NCBI RefSeq assembly: GCF_029227915.1
Contig: NC_079883.1
Span: 32,056,001-32,120,000, forward strand
Reading direction: 5' to 3'
DNA length: 64,000 nt
Source: Hydractinia symbiolongicarpus
Taxonomy: Eukaryota; Cnidaria; Hydrozoa; Anthoathecata; Hydractiniidae
Under the pieces are notes generated by a model that made no database searches, had not been told where the DNA came from, and saw only the letters and a list, made by a program, of their open reading frames with translations. The position numbers were made by a program, and so were the translations under genes. This document shows, one piece after another, positions 12,511 through 26,000 of this stretch. Numbering within the stretch: position 1 is the stretch's first letter; each line of letters opens with the position of its first letter.

Positions 12511-15500
12511 TTTTCAAAAATTTTTTCATATTTGATGTGACGCTGAATAAAAGAAGTTTAATCGCCGGCAAACAAAAATCCGCGAGTTCCTGTAAATCCC
12601 GGACTCGGCCCGTATAGTCAAAAGTATACAAAGAAAGTACCCAGGGAGTAAACTCATTTCCCGAACGATTTTTTAATTTATTTTTTCACCACTAAAACGC
12701 ATGAGACTTGTAGTTTTCAAAAATGTTTTCATTTTTGATGAGACGCTTAATGAAAGAGGTTTAATCGCCGGCAAACGAAATCCCGCGTTTTCCCGTAAAT
12801 CCGGGGCTTGGCCCGTATAGTCAAATGTATACAAAGAAAGTACCCAGGGAGTAAACTCATTTCCCGAACGATTTTTTAAATTTTTTTTTCACCACTAAAA
12901 CGCATGAAACTTGTAGTTTTCAAAAATGTTTTCATTTTTGATGAGACGCTAAATAAAAGAAGTTTAATCGCCGGCAAACGAAAACCCGCGATTTCCCGTA
13001 AATCCCGGGCTTGGCACGTATAGTCGAATGTATACAAAGAAAGTACCCAGGGAGTAAACTCATTTCCCGAACGATTTTTTAAATTTTTTTTTCACCACTA
13101 AAACGCATGAGACTTGTAGTTTTCAAAAATGTTTTCATTTTGGATGAGACGCTGAATAAAAGCAGTTTAATCGCCGGCAAACGAAAACCTGCGATTTCCC
13201 TAAATCCCGGACTCGGCCCGTATAGTCAAAAGTATACAAAGAAAGTACCCAGGGAGTAAACTCATTTCCAGAACGATTTTTTAAATAATTTTTTCACCAC
13301 TAAAACGCATAAGACTTGTAATTTTTAAAAATGTTTTCATTTTCGATGAGACGCTGAATAAAAGAAGTTTAATCGCCGGCAAACGAAAACCTGCGATTTC
13401 CCGTAAATCCCGGGCTTGGCCCGTATAGTCAAAAGTATACAAAGAAAGTACCCTGTGAGGAAACTCATTTCCAGAACGATTTTTTAAATTATTCTTTCAC
13501 CACTAAAACGCATAAGACTTGTAGTTTTCAAAAATGTTTTCATTTTTGATGAGACGCTGAATAAAAGAAGTTTAATCGCCGGCAAACGAAAACCCGCGAT
13601 TTCCTGTAAATCCAGGGCTTGGCCCGTATAGTCAAAATTATACAAAGAAAGTACCCAGGGAGTAAACTCATTTCCCGAACGATTTTTTAAATTATTTTTT
13701 CACCACTAAAACGCATGAGACTTGTAGTTTTCAAAAATGTTTTCATTTTTGATGAGACGCTGAATAAAAGAAGTTTAATCGCCGGCAAACGAAAACCCGC
13801 GATTTCCCGTAAATCCCGGGCTTGGCCCGTATAGTCAAAAGTATACAAAGAAAGTACCCAGGGAGTAAACCCCTTTTCCCGAACGATTTTTTATATTATT
13901 TTTTTACCACTAAACGCATGAGACTTGTAGTTTTCAAAAATATTATCATATTTGATGAGACGCTGAATAAAAGAAGTTTAATCGCCGGCAAACGAAAACC
14001 CGCGATTTCCCGTAAATCCCGGGCTTGGCACGTATAGTCGAATGTATACAAAGAAAGTACCCTGTGAGTAAACTCATTTCCAGAACGATTTTTTAAATTA
14101 TTTTTTCACCACTAAAACGCATAAGACTTGTTGTTTTTAAAAATGTTTTCATTTTTGATGAGACGCTGAATAAAAGCAGTTTAATCGCCGGCAAACGAAA
14201 ACCCGCGATTTCCCGTAAATCCGGGGCTTGGCCCGTATAGTCAAAAGTATACAAAGAAAGTACCCAGGGAGTAAACTCATTTCCCGAACGATTTTTTAAA
14301 TTATTTTTTCACCACTAAAATGCATGAGACTTGTAGGTTTCAAAAATGTTTTCATTTTTGATGAGACGCTGAATAAAAGCAGTTTAATCGCCGGCAAACG
14401 AAAACCTGCGATTTCCCTAACTCCCGGACTCGGCCCGTATAGTCAAAAGTATACAAAGAAAGTACCTAGGGAGTAAACTCATTTCCCGAACGATTTTTGA
14501 AATTATTTTTTCACCACTAAAACGCATGAGACTTGTAGTTTTCAAAAATGTTTTCATTTTTGATGAGACGTTTAATGAAAGAGGTTTAATCGCCGGCAAA
14601 CGAAATCCCGCGTTTTCCCGTAAATCCGGGGCTTGGCCCGTATAGTCGAATGTATACAAAGAAAGTACCCAGGGAGTAAACTCATTTCCCGAACGATTTT
14701 TTAAATTATTTTTTCACCACTATAACGCATGAGACTTGTAGTTTTCAAAAATGTTTTCATTTTTGATGAGACGCTGAATAAAAGCAGTTTAATCGCCGGC
14801 AAACGAAAATCCGCGATTTCCCGTAAATCCCGGACTCGGCCCGTATAGTCAACGGTATACAAAGAAAGTACCCAGGGAGTAAACTCATTTCCCGAACGAT
14901 TTTTGAAATTCACCACTAAAACGCATGAGACTTGTAGTTTTCAAAAATGTTTTCATTTTTGATGAGACGCTTAATGAAAGAGGTTTAATCGCCGGCAAAC
15001 GAAATCCCGCGTTTTCCCGTAAATCCGGGGCTTGGCATGTATAGTCGAATGTATACAAAGAAAGTACCCAGGGAGTAAACTCATTTCCCGAACGATTTTT
15101 TAAATTTTTTTTTCACCACTAAAACGCATGAAACTTGTAGTTTTCAAAAATGTTTTCATTTTTGATGAGAGGCTGAATAAAAGAAGTTTAATCGCCGGCA
15201 AACGAAAACCCGCGATTTCCCGTAAATCCCGGGCTTGGCACGTATAGTCGAATGTATACAAAGAAAGTACCCAGGGAGTAAACTCATTTCCCGAACGATT
15301 TTTTAAATTTTTTCTTCACCACTAAAACGCATGAAACTTGTAGTTTTCAAAAATGTTTTCATTTTTGATGAGACGCTGAATGAAAGAAGTTTAATGGCCG
15401 GCAAACAAAAACCCGCGATTTCCCGTAAATCCCGGGCTTGGCACGTATAGTCGAATGTATACAAAGAAAGTACCCTGTGAGTAAACTCATTTCCAGAACG

Positions 15501-18500
15501 ATTTTTTAAATTATTTTTTCACCACTAAAACGCATAAGACTTGTAGTTTTTAAAAATGTTTTCATTTTTGATGAGACGCTGAATAAAAGCAGTTTTATCG
15601 CCGGCAAACGAAAACCCGCGATTTCCCGTAAATCCAGGGCTTGGCCCGTATAGTCAAAAGTATACAAAGAAAGTACCCAGGGAGTAAACTCATTTCCCGA
15701 ACGATTTTTTAAATTATTTTTTCACCACTAAAACGCATGAGACTTGTAGTTTTCAAAAATATTTTCATATTTGATGTGACGCTGAATAAAAGAAGTTTAA
15801 TCGCCGGCAAACGAAAATCCGCGAGTTCCTGTAAATCCCGGACTCGGCCCGTATAGTCAAAAGTATACAAAGAAAGTACCCAGGGAGTAAACTCATTTCC
15901 CGAACGATTTTTTAATTTATTTTTTCACCACTAAAACGCATGAGACTTGTAGTTTTCAAAAATGTTTTCATTTTTGATGAGACGCTTAATGAAAGAGGTT
16001 TAATCGCCGGCAAACGAAATCCCGCGTTTTCCCGTAAATCCGGGGCTTGGCCCGTATAGTCGAATGTATACAAAGAAAGTACCCAGGGAGTAAACTCATT
16101 TCCCGAACGATTTTTTAAATTTTTTTTTCACCACTAAAACGCATGAAACTTGTAGTTTTCAAAAATGTTTTCATTTTTGATGAGACGCTGAATAAAAGAA
16201 GTTTAATCGCCGGCAAACGAAAACCCGCGATTTCCCGTAAATCCCGGGCTTGGCACGTATAGTCGAATGTATACAAAGAAAGTACCCAGGGAGTAAACTC
16301 ATTTCCCGAACGATTTTTTAAATTTTTTTTTCACCACTAAAACGCATGAAACTTGTAGTTTTCAAAAATGTTTTCATTTTTGTTGAGACGCTGAATAAAA
16401 GAAGTTTAATCGCCGGCAAACGAAAACCCGCGATTTCCCGTAAATCCCGGGCTTGGCACATATAGTCGAATGTATACAAAGAAAGTACCCTGTGAGTTAA
16501 CTCATTTCCAGAACGATTTTTTAAATTATTTTTTCACCACTAAAACGCATAAGACTTGTAGGTTTTAAAAATGTTTTCATTTTTGATGTGACGGTGAATA
16601 AAAGAAGTTTAATCGCCGGCAAACGAAAACCCGCGATTTCCCGTAATCCCCGGCTTGGCCCGTATAGTCAAAAGTATACAAAGAAAGTACCCAGGGAGTA
16701 AACTCATTTCCCGAACGATTTTTTAAATTATTTTTTCACCACCAAAACGCATGAGACTTGTAGTTTTCAAAAATGTTTTCATTTTTGATGAGACGCTGAA
16801 TAAAAGAAGTTTAATTGCCGGCAAACGAAAACCCGCGATTTCCCGTAAATCCCGGGCTTGGCACGTATAGTCGAATGTATACAAAGAAAGTACCCTGTGA
16901 GTAAACTCATTTCCAGAACGATTTTTTAAATTATTCTTTCAACACTAAAACGCATAAGACTTGTAGTTTTTAAAAAAGTTTTCATTTTTGATGAGACGCT
17001 GAATAAAAGCAGTTTAATCGCCGGCAAACGAAAACCTGCGATTTCCCTAAATCCCGGACTCGGCCCGTATAGTCAAAAGTATACAAAGAAAGTACCCAGG
17101 GAGTAAACTCATTTCCAGAACGATTTTTTAAATTATTTTTTCACCACTAAAACGCATAGGACTTGTAATTTTTAAAAATGTTTTCATTTTTGATGAGATG
17201 CTGAATAAAAGAAGTTTAATCGCCGGCAAACGAAAACCCGCGATTTCCCGTAAATCCCGGGCTTGGCCCGTATAGTCAAAAGTATACAAAGAAAGTACCC
17301 AGGGAGTAAACTCATTTCCCGAACGATTTTTTATATTATTTTTTTACCACTAAACGCATGAGACTTGTAGTTTTCAAAAATATTTTCATATTTGATGAGA
17401 CGCTGAATAAAAGAAGTTTAATCGCCGGCAAACGAAAACCCGCGATTTCCCGTAAATCCCGGGCTTGGCCCGTATAGTCAAAAGTATACAAAGAAAGTAC
17501 CCAGGGAGTAAACTCATTTCCCGAACGATTTTTTAAATTATTTTTTCACCACTAAAACGCATGAGACTTGTAGTTTTCAAAAATGTTTTCATTTTTGATG
17601 AGACGCTGAATAAAAGCAGTTTAATCGCCGGCAAACGAAAACCTGCGATTTCCCTAAATCCCGGACTCGGCCCGTATAGTCAAAAGTATACAAAGAAAGT
17701 ACCCAGGGAGTAAACTCATTTCCCGAACGATTTTTTAATTTATTTTTTCACCACTAAAACGCATGAGACTTGTAGTTTTCAAAAATGTTTTCATTTTTGA
17801 TGAGACGCTTAATGAAAGAGGTTTAATCGCCGGCAAACGAAATCCCGCGTTTTCCCGTAAATCCGGGGCTTGGCCCGTATAGTCGAATGTATACAAAGAA
17901 AGTACCCAGGGAGTAAACTCATTTCCCGAACGATTTTTTAAATTTTTTTTTCACCACTAAAACGCATGAAACTTGTAGTTTTCAAAAATGTTTTCATTTT
18001 TGATGAGACGCTGAATAAAAGAAGTTTAATTGCCGGCAAACGAAAACCCGCGATTTCCCGTAAATCCCGGGCTTGGCACGTATAGTCGAATGTATACAAA
18101 GAAAGTACCCTGTGAGTAAACTCATTTCCAGAACGATTTTTTAAATTATTCTTTCAACACTAAAACGCATAAGACTTGTAGTTTTTAAAAAAGTTTTCAT
18201 TTTTGATGAGACGCTGAATAAAAGCAGTTTAATCGCCGGCAAACGAAAACCTGCGATTTCCCTAAATCCCGGACTCGGCCCGTATAGTCAAAAGTATACA
18301 AAGAAAGTACCCAGGGAGTAAACTCATTTCCAGAACGATTTTTTAAATTATTTTTTCACCACGAAAACGCATAGGACTTGTAATTTTTAAAAATGTTTTC
18401 ATTTTTGATGAGATGCTGAATAAAAGAAGTTTAACCGCCGGCAAACGAAAACCCGCGATTTCCCGTAAATCCCGGGCTTGGCACGTATAGTCAAAAGTAT

Positions 18501-18585
18501 ACAAAGAAAGTACCCAGGGAGTAAACTCATTTCCCGAACGATTTTTTATATTATTTTTTTACCACTAAACGCATGAGACTTGTAG
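12511..18585. repeat. 30-monomer tandem duplication, copy A2 (6075 bp)
   Basis: Second, directly adjacent copy of the 6075-bp block. It ends where a third reading would require CAAAAATTTTTTCAT but the sequence has CAAAAATATTTTCAT (18591). Within both copies a 6-monomer (about 1215 bp) sub-repeat is visible: the TTCAACAC marker lies at 10864 and 12079 in A1, and at 16939 and about 18153 in A2. Confidence 0.9.
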
Positions 18586-21500
18586 TTTTCAAAAATATTT
18601 TCATATTTGATGAGACGCTGAATAAAAGAAGTTTAATCGCCGGCAAACGAAAACCCGCGATTTCCCGTAAATCCCGGGCTTGGCCCGTATAGTCAAAAGT
18701 ATACAAAGAAAGTACCCAGGGAGTAAACTCATTTCCCGAACGATTTTTTAAATTATTTTTTCACCACTAAAACGCATGAGACTTGTAGTTTTCAAAAATG
18801 TTTTCATTTTTGATGCGACGCTGAATAAAAGCAGTTTAATCGCCGGCAAACGAAAACCTGCGATTTCCCTAAATCCCGGACTCGGCCCGTATAGTCAAAA
18901 GTATACAAAGAAAGTACCCAGGGAGTAAACTCATTTCCCGAACGATTTTTTAATTTATTTTTTCACCACTAAAACGCATGAGACTTGTAGTTTTCAAAAA
19001 TGTTTTCATTTTTGATGAGACGCTTAATGAAAGAGGTTTAATCGCCGGCAAACGAAATCCCGCGTTTTCCCGTAAATCCGGGGCTTGGCCCGTATAGTCG
19101 AATGTATACAAAGAAAGTACCCAGGGAGTAAACTCATTTCCCGAACGATTTTTTAAATTTTTTTTTCACCACTAAAACGCATGAAACTTGTAGTTTTCAA
19201 AAATGTTTTCATTTTTGATGAGACGCTGAATAAAAGAAGTTTAATCGCCGGCAAACGAAAACCCGCGATTTCCCGTAAATCCCGGGCTTGGCACGTATAG
19301 TCGAATGTATACAAAGAAAGTACCCAGGGAGTAAAGTCATTTCCCGAACGATTTTTTAAATTTTTTTTTCACCACTAAAACGCATGAAACTTGTAGTTTT
19401 CAAAAATGTTTCCATTTTTGTTGAGACGCTGAATAAAAGACGTTTAATCGCCGGCAAACGAAAACCCGCGATTTCCCGTAAATCCCGGGCTTGGCACATA
19501 TAGTCGAATGTATACAAAGAAAGTACCCTGTGAGTAAACTCATTTCCAGAACGATTTTTTAAATTATTTTTTCACCACTAAAACGCATAAGACTTGTAGG
19601 TTTTAAAAATGTTTTCATTTTTGATGTGACGGTGAATAAAAGAAGTTTAATCGCCGGCAAACGAAAACCCGCGATTTCCCGTAATCCCCAGCTTGGCCCG
19701 TATAGTTAAAAGTATACAAAGAAAGTACCCAGGGAGTAAACTCACTTCCCGAACGATTTTTTAAATTATTTTTTCACCACCAAAACGCATGAGACTTGTA
19801 GTTTTCAAAAATGTTTTCATTTTTGATGAGACGCTGAATAAAAGCAGTTTAATCGCCGGCAAACGAAAACCTGCGATTTCCCTAAATCCCGGACTCGGCC
19901 CGTATAGTCAAAAGTATACAAAGAAAGTACCCAGGGAGTAAACTCATTTCCCGAACGATTTTTTAATTTATTTTTTCACCACTAAAACGCATGAGACTTG
20001 TAGTTTTCAAAAATGTTTTCATTTTTGATGAGACGCTTAATGAAAGAGGTTTAATCGCCGGCAAACGAAATCCCGCGTTTTCCCGTAAATCCGGGGCTTG
20101 GCCCGTATAGTCGAATGTATACAAAGAAAGTACCCAGGGAGTAAACTCATTTCCCTAACGATTTTTTAAATTTTTTTTTCACCACTAAAACGCATGAAAA
20201 TTGTAGTTTTCAAAAATGTTTTCATTTTTGATGAGACGCTGAATAAAAGAAGTTTAATCGCCGGCAAACGAAAACCCGCGATTTCCCGTAAATCCCGGGC
20301 TTGGCACGTATAGTCGAATGTATACAAAGAAAGTACCCAGGGAGTAAACTCATTTCCCGAACGATTTTTTAAATTTTTTTTTCACCATTAAAACGCATGA
20401 AACTTGTAGTTTTCAAAAATGTTTTCATTTTTGTTGAGACGCTGAATAAGAGACGTTTAATCGCCGGCAAACGAAAACCCGCGATTTCCCGTAAATCCCG
20501 GGCTTGGCACATATAGTCGAATGTATACAAAGAAAGTACCCTGTGAGTAAACTCATTTCCAGAACGATTTTTTAAATTATTTTTTCACCACTAAAACGCA
20601 TAAGACTTGTAGGTTTTAAAAATGTTTTCATTTTTGATGTGACGGTGAATAAAAGAAGTTTAATCGCCGGCAAACGAAAACCCGCGATTTCCCGTAATCC
20701 CCGGCTTGGCCCGTATAGTTAAAAGTATACAAAGAAAGTACCCAGGGAGTAAACTCACTTCCCGAACGATTTTTTAAATTATTTTTTCACCACCAAAACG
20801 CATGAGACTTGTAGTTTTCAAAAATGTTTTCATTTTTGATGAGACGCTGAATAAAAGAAGTTTAATTGCCGGCAAACGAAAACCCGCGATTTCCCGTAAA
20901 TCCCGGGCTTGGCACGTATAGTCGAATGTATACAAAGAAAGTACCCTGTGAGTAAACTCATTTCCAGAACGATTTTTTAAATTATTCTTTCAACACTAAA
21001 ACGCATAAGACTTGTAGTTTTTAAAAATGTTTTCATTTTTGATGAGACGCTGAATAAAAGCAGTTTAATCGCCGGCAAACGAAAACCTGCGATTTCCCTA
21101 AATCCCGGACTCGGCCCGTATAGTCAAAAGTATACAAAGAAAGTACCCAGGGAGTAAACTCATTTCCAGAACGATTTTTTAAATTATTTTTTCACCACTA
21201 AAACGCATAGGACTTGTAATTTTTAAAAATGTTTTCATTTTTGATGAGATGCTGAATAAAAGAAGTTTAATCGCCGGCAAACGAAAACCCGCGATTTCCC
21301 GTAAATCCCGGGCTTGGCCCGTATATTCAAAAGTATACAAAGAAAGTACCCAGGGAGTAAACTCATTTCCCGAACGATTTTTTATATTATTTTTTTACCA
21401 CTAAACGCATGAGACTTGTAGTTTTCAAAAATATTTTCATATTTGATGAGACGCTGAATAAAAGAAGTTTAATCGCCGGCAAACGAAAACCCGCGATTTC

Positions 21501-22264
21501 CCGTAAATCCCGGGCTTGGCCCGTATAGTCAAAAGTATACAAAGAAAGTACCCAGGGAGTAAACTCATTTCCCGAACGATTTTTTAAATTATTTTTTCAC
21601 CACTAAAACGCATGAGACTTGTAGTTTTCAAAAATGTTTTCATTTTTGATGAGACGCTGAATAAAAGCAGTTTAATCGCCGGCAAACGAAAACCTGCGAT
21701 TTCCCTAAATCCCGGACTCGGCCCGTATAGTCAAAAGTATACAAAGAAAGTACCCAGGGAGTAAACTCATTTCCAGAACGATTTTTTAAATTATTTTTTC
21801 ACCACTAAAACGCATAGGACTTGTAATTTTTAAAAATGTTTTCATTTTTGATGAGACGCTGAATAAAAGAAGTTTAATCGCCGGCAAACGAAAATCCGCG
21901 AGTTCCCGTAAATCCCGGACTCGGCCCGTATAGTCAAAAGTATACGAAGAAAGTACCCAGGGAGTAAACTCATTTCCCGAACGATTTTTTATATTATTTT
22001 TTTACCACTAAACGCATGAGACTTGTAGTTTTCAAAAATATTTTCATATTTGATGTGACGCTGAATAAAAGAAGTTTAATCGCCGGCAAACGAAAATCCG
22101 CGAGTTCCCGTAAATCCCGGACTCGGCCCGTATAGTCAAAAGTATACGAAGAAAGTACCCAGGGAGTAAACTCATTTCCCGAACGATTTTTTAAATTATT
22201 TTTTCACCACTAAAACGCATGAGACTTGTAGTTTTCAAAAATGTTTTCATTTTTGATGAGACGC
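18586..22264. repeat. Satellite block before first MITE
   Basis: About eighteen monomers. A 5-monomer spacing of about 1013 bp links the rare AGACGTTTAATCG variant at 19441 and 20454. The stretch from about 19910 to 21942 recurs at offset 6013 (about 25923-27955), marked by GTATATTCAAAAG (21321/27334) and ACCATTAAAACG (20384/26397). Confidence 0.9.
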
Positions 22265-22268
22265 TTAA
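22265..22268. other. TTAA target-site duplication, left of MITE copy 1
   Basis: TTAA directly precedes the left terminal inverted repeat and recurs right after the right one (23010-23013). The uninterrupted site in neighbouring monomers is ACGCTTAATGAAAG (for example TTAA at 591-594), so four bases were duplicated on insertion. Confidence 0.95.
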
Positions 22269-22285
22269 CCCTATTCGGTCCGGGG
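22269..22285 (+). repeat. Left terminal inverted repeat, MITE copy 1
   Basis: The 17 bases CCCTATTCGGTCCGGGG are the exact reverse complement of 22993-23009. Identity stops at the next base (T on the left, G on the inverted right end). Confidence 0.95.
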
Positions 22286-22308
22286 TTTTTCGAACATACT
22301 ATGACCGG

Positions 22309-22331
22309 GGGGGGGCGGATTCCGCCCCCCC
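22309..22331. repeat. Subterminal GC palindrome, left side of MITE copy 1
   Basis: Seven G, CGGA, a central T, TCCG, and seven C form an 11-bp perfect stem with one unpaired base. The same palindrome, with A at the centre, sits near the right end. The preceding G run makes the total G tract nine bases here. Confidence 0.93.
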
Positions 22332-22971
22332 TCAATAACTTTTCATAGGGTTGTTCAAATTGAATCAAACTTGGCACACTAATAGTACGTCATAAAAGGA
22401 ACAAAATGGCGCCAAAAAAAATTTGCTTGCGTCAGCACATTTTCTGTGACGTCAACAAAAGCTTGAAAATTGTTAAAAATGCCACTATCTGCTTAAAATA
22501 TAATTACTTTTGTTCTAGAGCGAATTTTTACATTCTGTTTGAAGTTTCTGAAAGCTAAATAAAAGTTATTTAACATATCTTCCGGTTTTTACATGGATCG
22601 GATGAAAAATTGCCAAAAATTGCCCGAAAATCCGTTTTTTTCCGATTTTCGGTTAAAATCCGACAAAATCGGGAAATCGGATTAGTCACGTGTTCAAATT
22701 ATTCAAAATGATTCTTCTTGATGAAACAAAGTTGTGTTGCAAGTTTCAAGTTCTAAGAATAATCCTAACAGGAGTTATTATATTTTCCACATTATAAGGA
22801 TTTCATAGAGATTTTTAGGGGTAGTTTCGAGTAATGGCCAATATCAAAGCCTCTGAAAAGTATGGGACCTAACAAATTAGCATGCAGGTGTCTAATAGAT
22901 AAATGTTGAAACTCAGTAAGTATCATAGCCATATAACAAAGCAATCAGGAGTTATTAAAAAAAAACCGTCA

Positions 22972-22994
22972 GGGGGGGCGGAATCCGCCCCCCC
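22972..22994. repeat. Subterminal GC palindrome, right side of MITE copy 1
   Basis: Inverted counterpart of the left palindrome: seven G, CGGA, central A, TCCG, seven C. It directly abuts and overlaps the right terminal inverted repeat by two bases, whereas the left palindrome is separated from its terminal repeat by 23 bases. Confidence 0.93.
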
Positions 22995-23009
22995 CCGGAC
23001 CGAATAGGG
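22993..23009 (-). repeat. Right terminal inverted repeat, MITE copy 1
   Basis: CCCCGGACCGAATAGGG, the exact inverted copy of the left end. It is followed by TTAA and then satellite (TGAAAGATG). Confidence 0.95.
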
Positions 23010-26000
23010 TTAATGAAAGATGTTTAATCGCCGGCAAACGAAATCCCGCGTTTTCCCGTAAATCTGCGGCTTGGCCCGTATAGTCAAAAGTATACAAAGA
23101 AAGTACCCAGGGAGTAAACTCATTTCCCGAACGATTTTTTATATTATTTTTTTACCACTAAACGCATGAGACTTGTAGTTTTCAAAAATATTTTCATATT
23201 TGATGAGACGCTGAATAAAAGAAGTTTAATCGCCGGCAAACGAAAACCCGCGATTTCCCGTAAATCCCGGGCTTGGCCCGTATAGTCAAAAGTATACAAA
23301 GAAAGTACCCAGGGAGTAAACTCATTTCCCGAACGATTTTTTAAATTATTTTTTCACCACTAAAACGCATGAGACTTGTAGTTTTCAAAAATGTTTTCAT
23401 TTTTGATGAGACGCTGAATAAAAGCAGTTTAATCGCCGGCAAACGAAAACCTGCGATTTCCCTAAATCCCGGACTCGGCCCGTATAGTCAAAAGTATACA
23501 AAGAAAGTACCCAGGGAGTAAACTCATTTCCCGAACGATTTTTTAAATTTTTTTTTCACCACTAAAACGCATGAAACTTGTAGTTTTCAAAAATGTTTTC
23601 ATTTTTGATGAGACGCTGAATGAAAGAAGTTTAATCGCCGGCAAACAAAAACCCGCGATTTCCCGTAAATCCCGGGCTTGGCACGTATAGTCGAATGTAT
23701 ACAAAGAAAGTACCCTGTGAGTAAACTCATTTCCAGAACGATTTTTTAAATTATTTTTTCACCACTAAAACGCATAAGACTTGTAGTTTTTAAAAATGTT
23801 TTCATTTTTGATGAGACGCTGAATAAAAGCAGTTTTATCGCCGGCAAACGAAAACCAGCGATTTCCCGTAAATCCGGGGCTTGGCCCGTATAGTCAAAAG
23901 TATACAAAGAAAGTACCCAGGGAGTAAACTCATTTCCCGAACGATTTTTTAAATTATTTTTTCACCACTAAAACGCATGAGACTTGTAGTTTTCAAAAAT
24001 ATTTTCATATTTGATGTGACGCTGAATAAAAGAAGTTTAATCGCCGGCAAACGAAAATCCGCGAGTTCCTGTAAATCCCGGACTCGGCCCGTATAGTCAA
24101 AAGTATACAAAGAAAGTACCCAGGGAGTAAACTCATTTCCCGAACGATTTTTTAATTTATTTTTTCACCACTAAAACGCATGAGACTTGTAGTTTTCAAA
24201 AATGTTTTCATTTTTGATGAGACGCTTAATGAAAGAGGTTTAATCGCCGGCAAACGAAATCCCGCGTTTTCCCGTAAATCCGGGGCTTGGCCCGTATAGT
24301 CGAATGTATACAAAGAAAGTACCCAGGGAGTAAACTCATTTCCCGAACGATTTTTTAAATTTTTTTTTCACCACTAAAACGCATGAAACTTGTAGTTTTC
24401 AAAAATGTTTTCATTTTTGATGAGACGCTGAATAAAAGAAGTTTAATCGCCGGCAAACGAAAACCCGCGATTTCCCGTAAATCCCGGGCTTGGCACGTAT
24501 AGTCGAATGTATACAAAGAAAGTACCCAGGGAGTAAACTCATTTCCCGAACGATTTTTTAAATTTTTTTTTCACCACTAAAACGCATGAAACTTGTAGTT
24601 TTCAAAAATGTTTTCATTTTTGTTGAGACGCTGAATAAAAGAAGTTTAATCGCCGGCAAACGAAAACCCGCGATTTCCCGTAAATCCCGGGCTTGGCACA
24701 TATAGTCGAATGTATACAAAGAAAGTACCCTGTGAGTAAACTCATTTCCAGAACGATTTTTTAAATTATTTTTTCACCACTAAAACGCATAAGACTTGTA
24801 GGTTTTAAAAATGTTTTCATTTTTGATGTGACGGTGAATAAAAGAAGTTTAATCGCCGGCAAAGGAAAACCCGCGATTTCCCGTAATCCCCGGCTTGGCC
24901 CGTATAGTCAAAAGTATACAAAGAAAGTACCCAGGGAGTAAACTCATTTCCCGAACGATTTTTTAAATTATTTTTTCACCACCAAAACGCATGAGACTTG
25001 TAGTTTTCAAAAATGTTTTCATTTTTGATGAGACGCTGAATAAAAGAAGTTTAATTGCCGGCAAACGAAAACCCGCGATTTCCCGTAAATCCCGGGCTTG
25101 GCACGTATAGTCGAATGTATACAAAGAAAGTACCCTGTGAGTAAACTCATTTCCAGAACGATTTTTTAAATTATTCTTTCAACACTAAAACGCATAAGAC
25201 TTGTAGTTTTTTAAAATGTTTTCATTTTTGATGAGACGCTGAATAAAAGCAGTTTAATCGCCGGCAAACGAAAACCTGCGATTTCCCTAAATCCCGGACT
25301 CGGCCCGTATAGTCAAAAGTATACAAAGAAAGTACCCAGGGAGTAAATTCATTTCCAGAACGATTTTTTAAATTATTTTTTCACCACTAAAACGCATAGG
25401 ACTTGTAATTTTTAAAAATGTTTTCATTTTTGATGAGACGCTGAATAAAAGAAGTTTAATCGCCGGCAAACGAAAATCCGCGAGTTCCCGTAAATCCCGG
25501 ACTCGGCCCGTATAGTCAAAAGTATACGAAGAAAGTACCCAGGGAGTAAACTCATTTCCCGAACGATTTTTTATCTTATTTTTTTACCACTAAACGCATG
25601 AGACTTGTAGTTTTCAAAAATATTTTCATATTTGATGTGACGCTGAATAAAAGAAGTTTAATCGCCGGCAAACGAAAATCCGCGAGTTCCCGTAAATCCC
25701 GGACTCGGCCCGTATAGTCAAAAGTATACGAAGAAAGTACCCAGGGAGTAAACTCATTTCCCGAACGATTTTTTAAATTATTTTTTCACCACTAAAACGC
25801 ATGAGACTTGTAGTTTTCAAAAATGTTTTCATTTTTGATGAGACGCTTAATGAAAGAGGTTTAATCGCCGGCAAACGAAATCCCGCGTTTTCCCGTAAAT
25901 CCGGGGCTTGGCCCGTATAGTCAAAAGTATACAAAGAAAGTACCCAGGGAGTAAACTCATTTCCCGAACGATTTTTTAATTTATTTTTTCACCACTAAAA

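Larger units (their letters stand above)
22269..23009. mobile_element. Non-autonomous piggyBac-like MITE, copy 1 (741 bp)
   Basis: A 741-bp AT-rich element unrelated to the satellite. Its ends are perfect 17-bp inverted repeats (CCCTATTCGGTCCGGGG; left 22269-22285, right 22993-23009), and TTAA is duplicated on both sides. Ends beginning CCC and a TTAA target duplication are the known signature of piggyBac elements; Sola3 is the main alternative because it also uses TTAA. Just inside each end lies a 23-bp GC palindrome (22309-22331 and 22972-22994). There is no open reading frame of useful length, so it would need a transposase supplied from elsewhere. The interior has CRE-like TGACGTCA (22447-22454), TGGCGCCA (22407-22414) and CACGTG (22687-22692). 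Confidence 0.88.
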
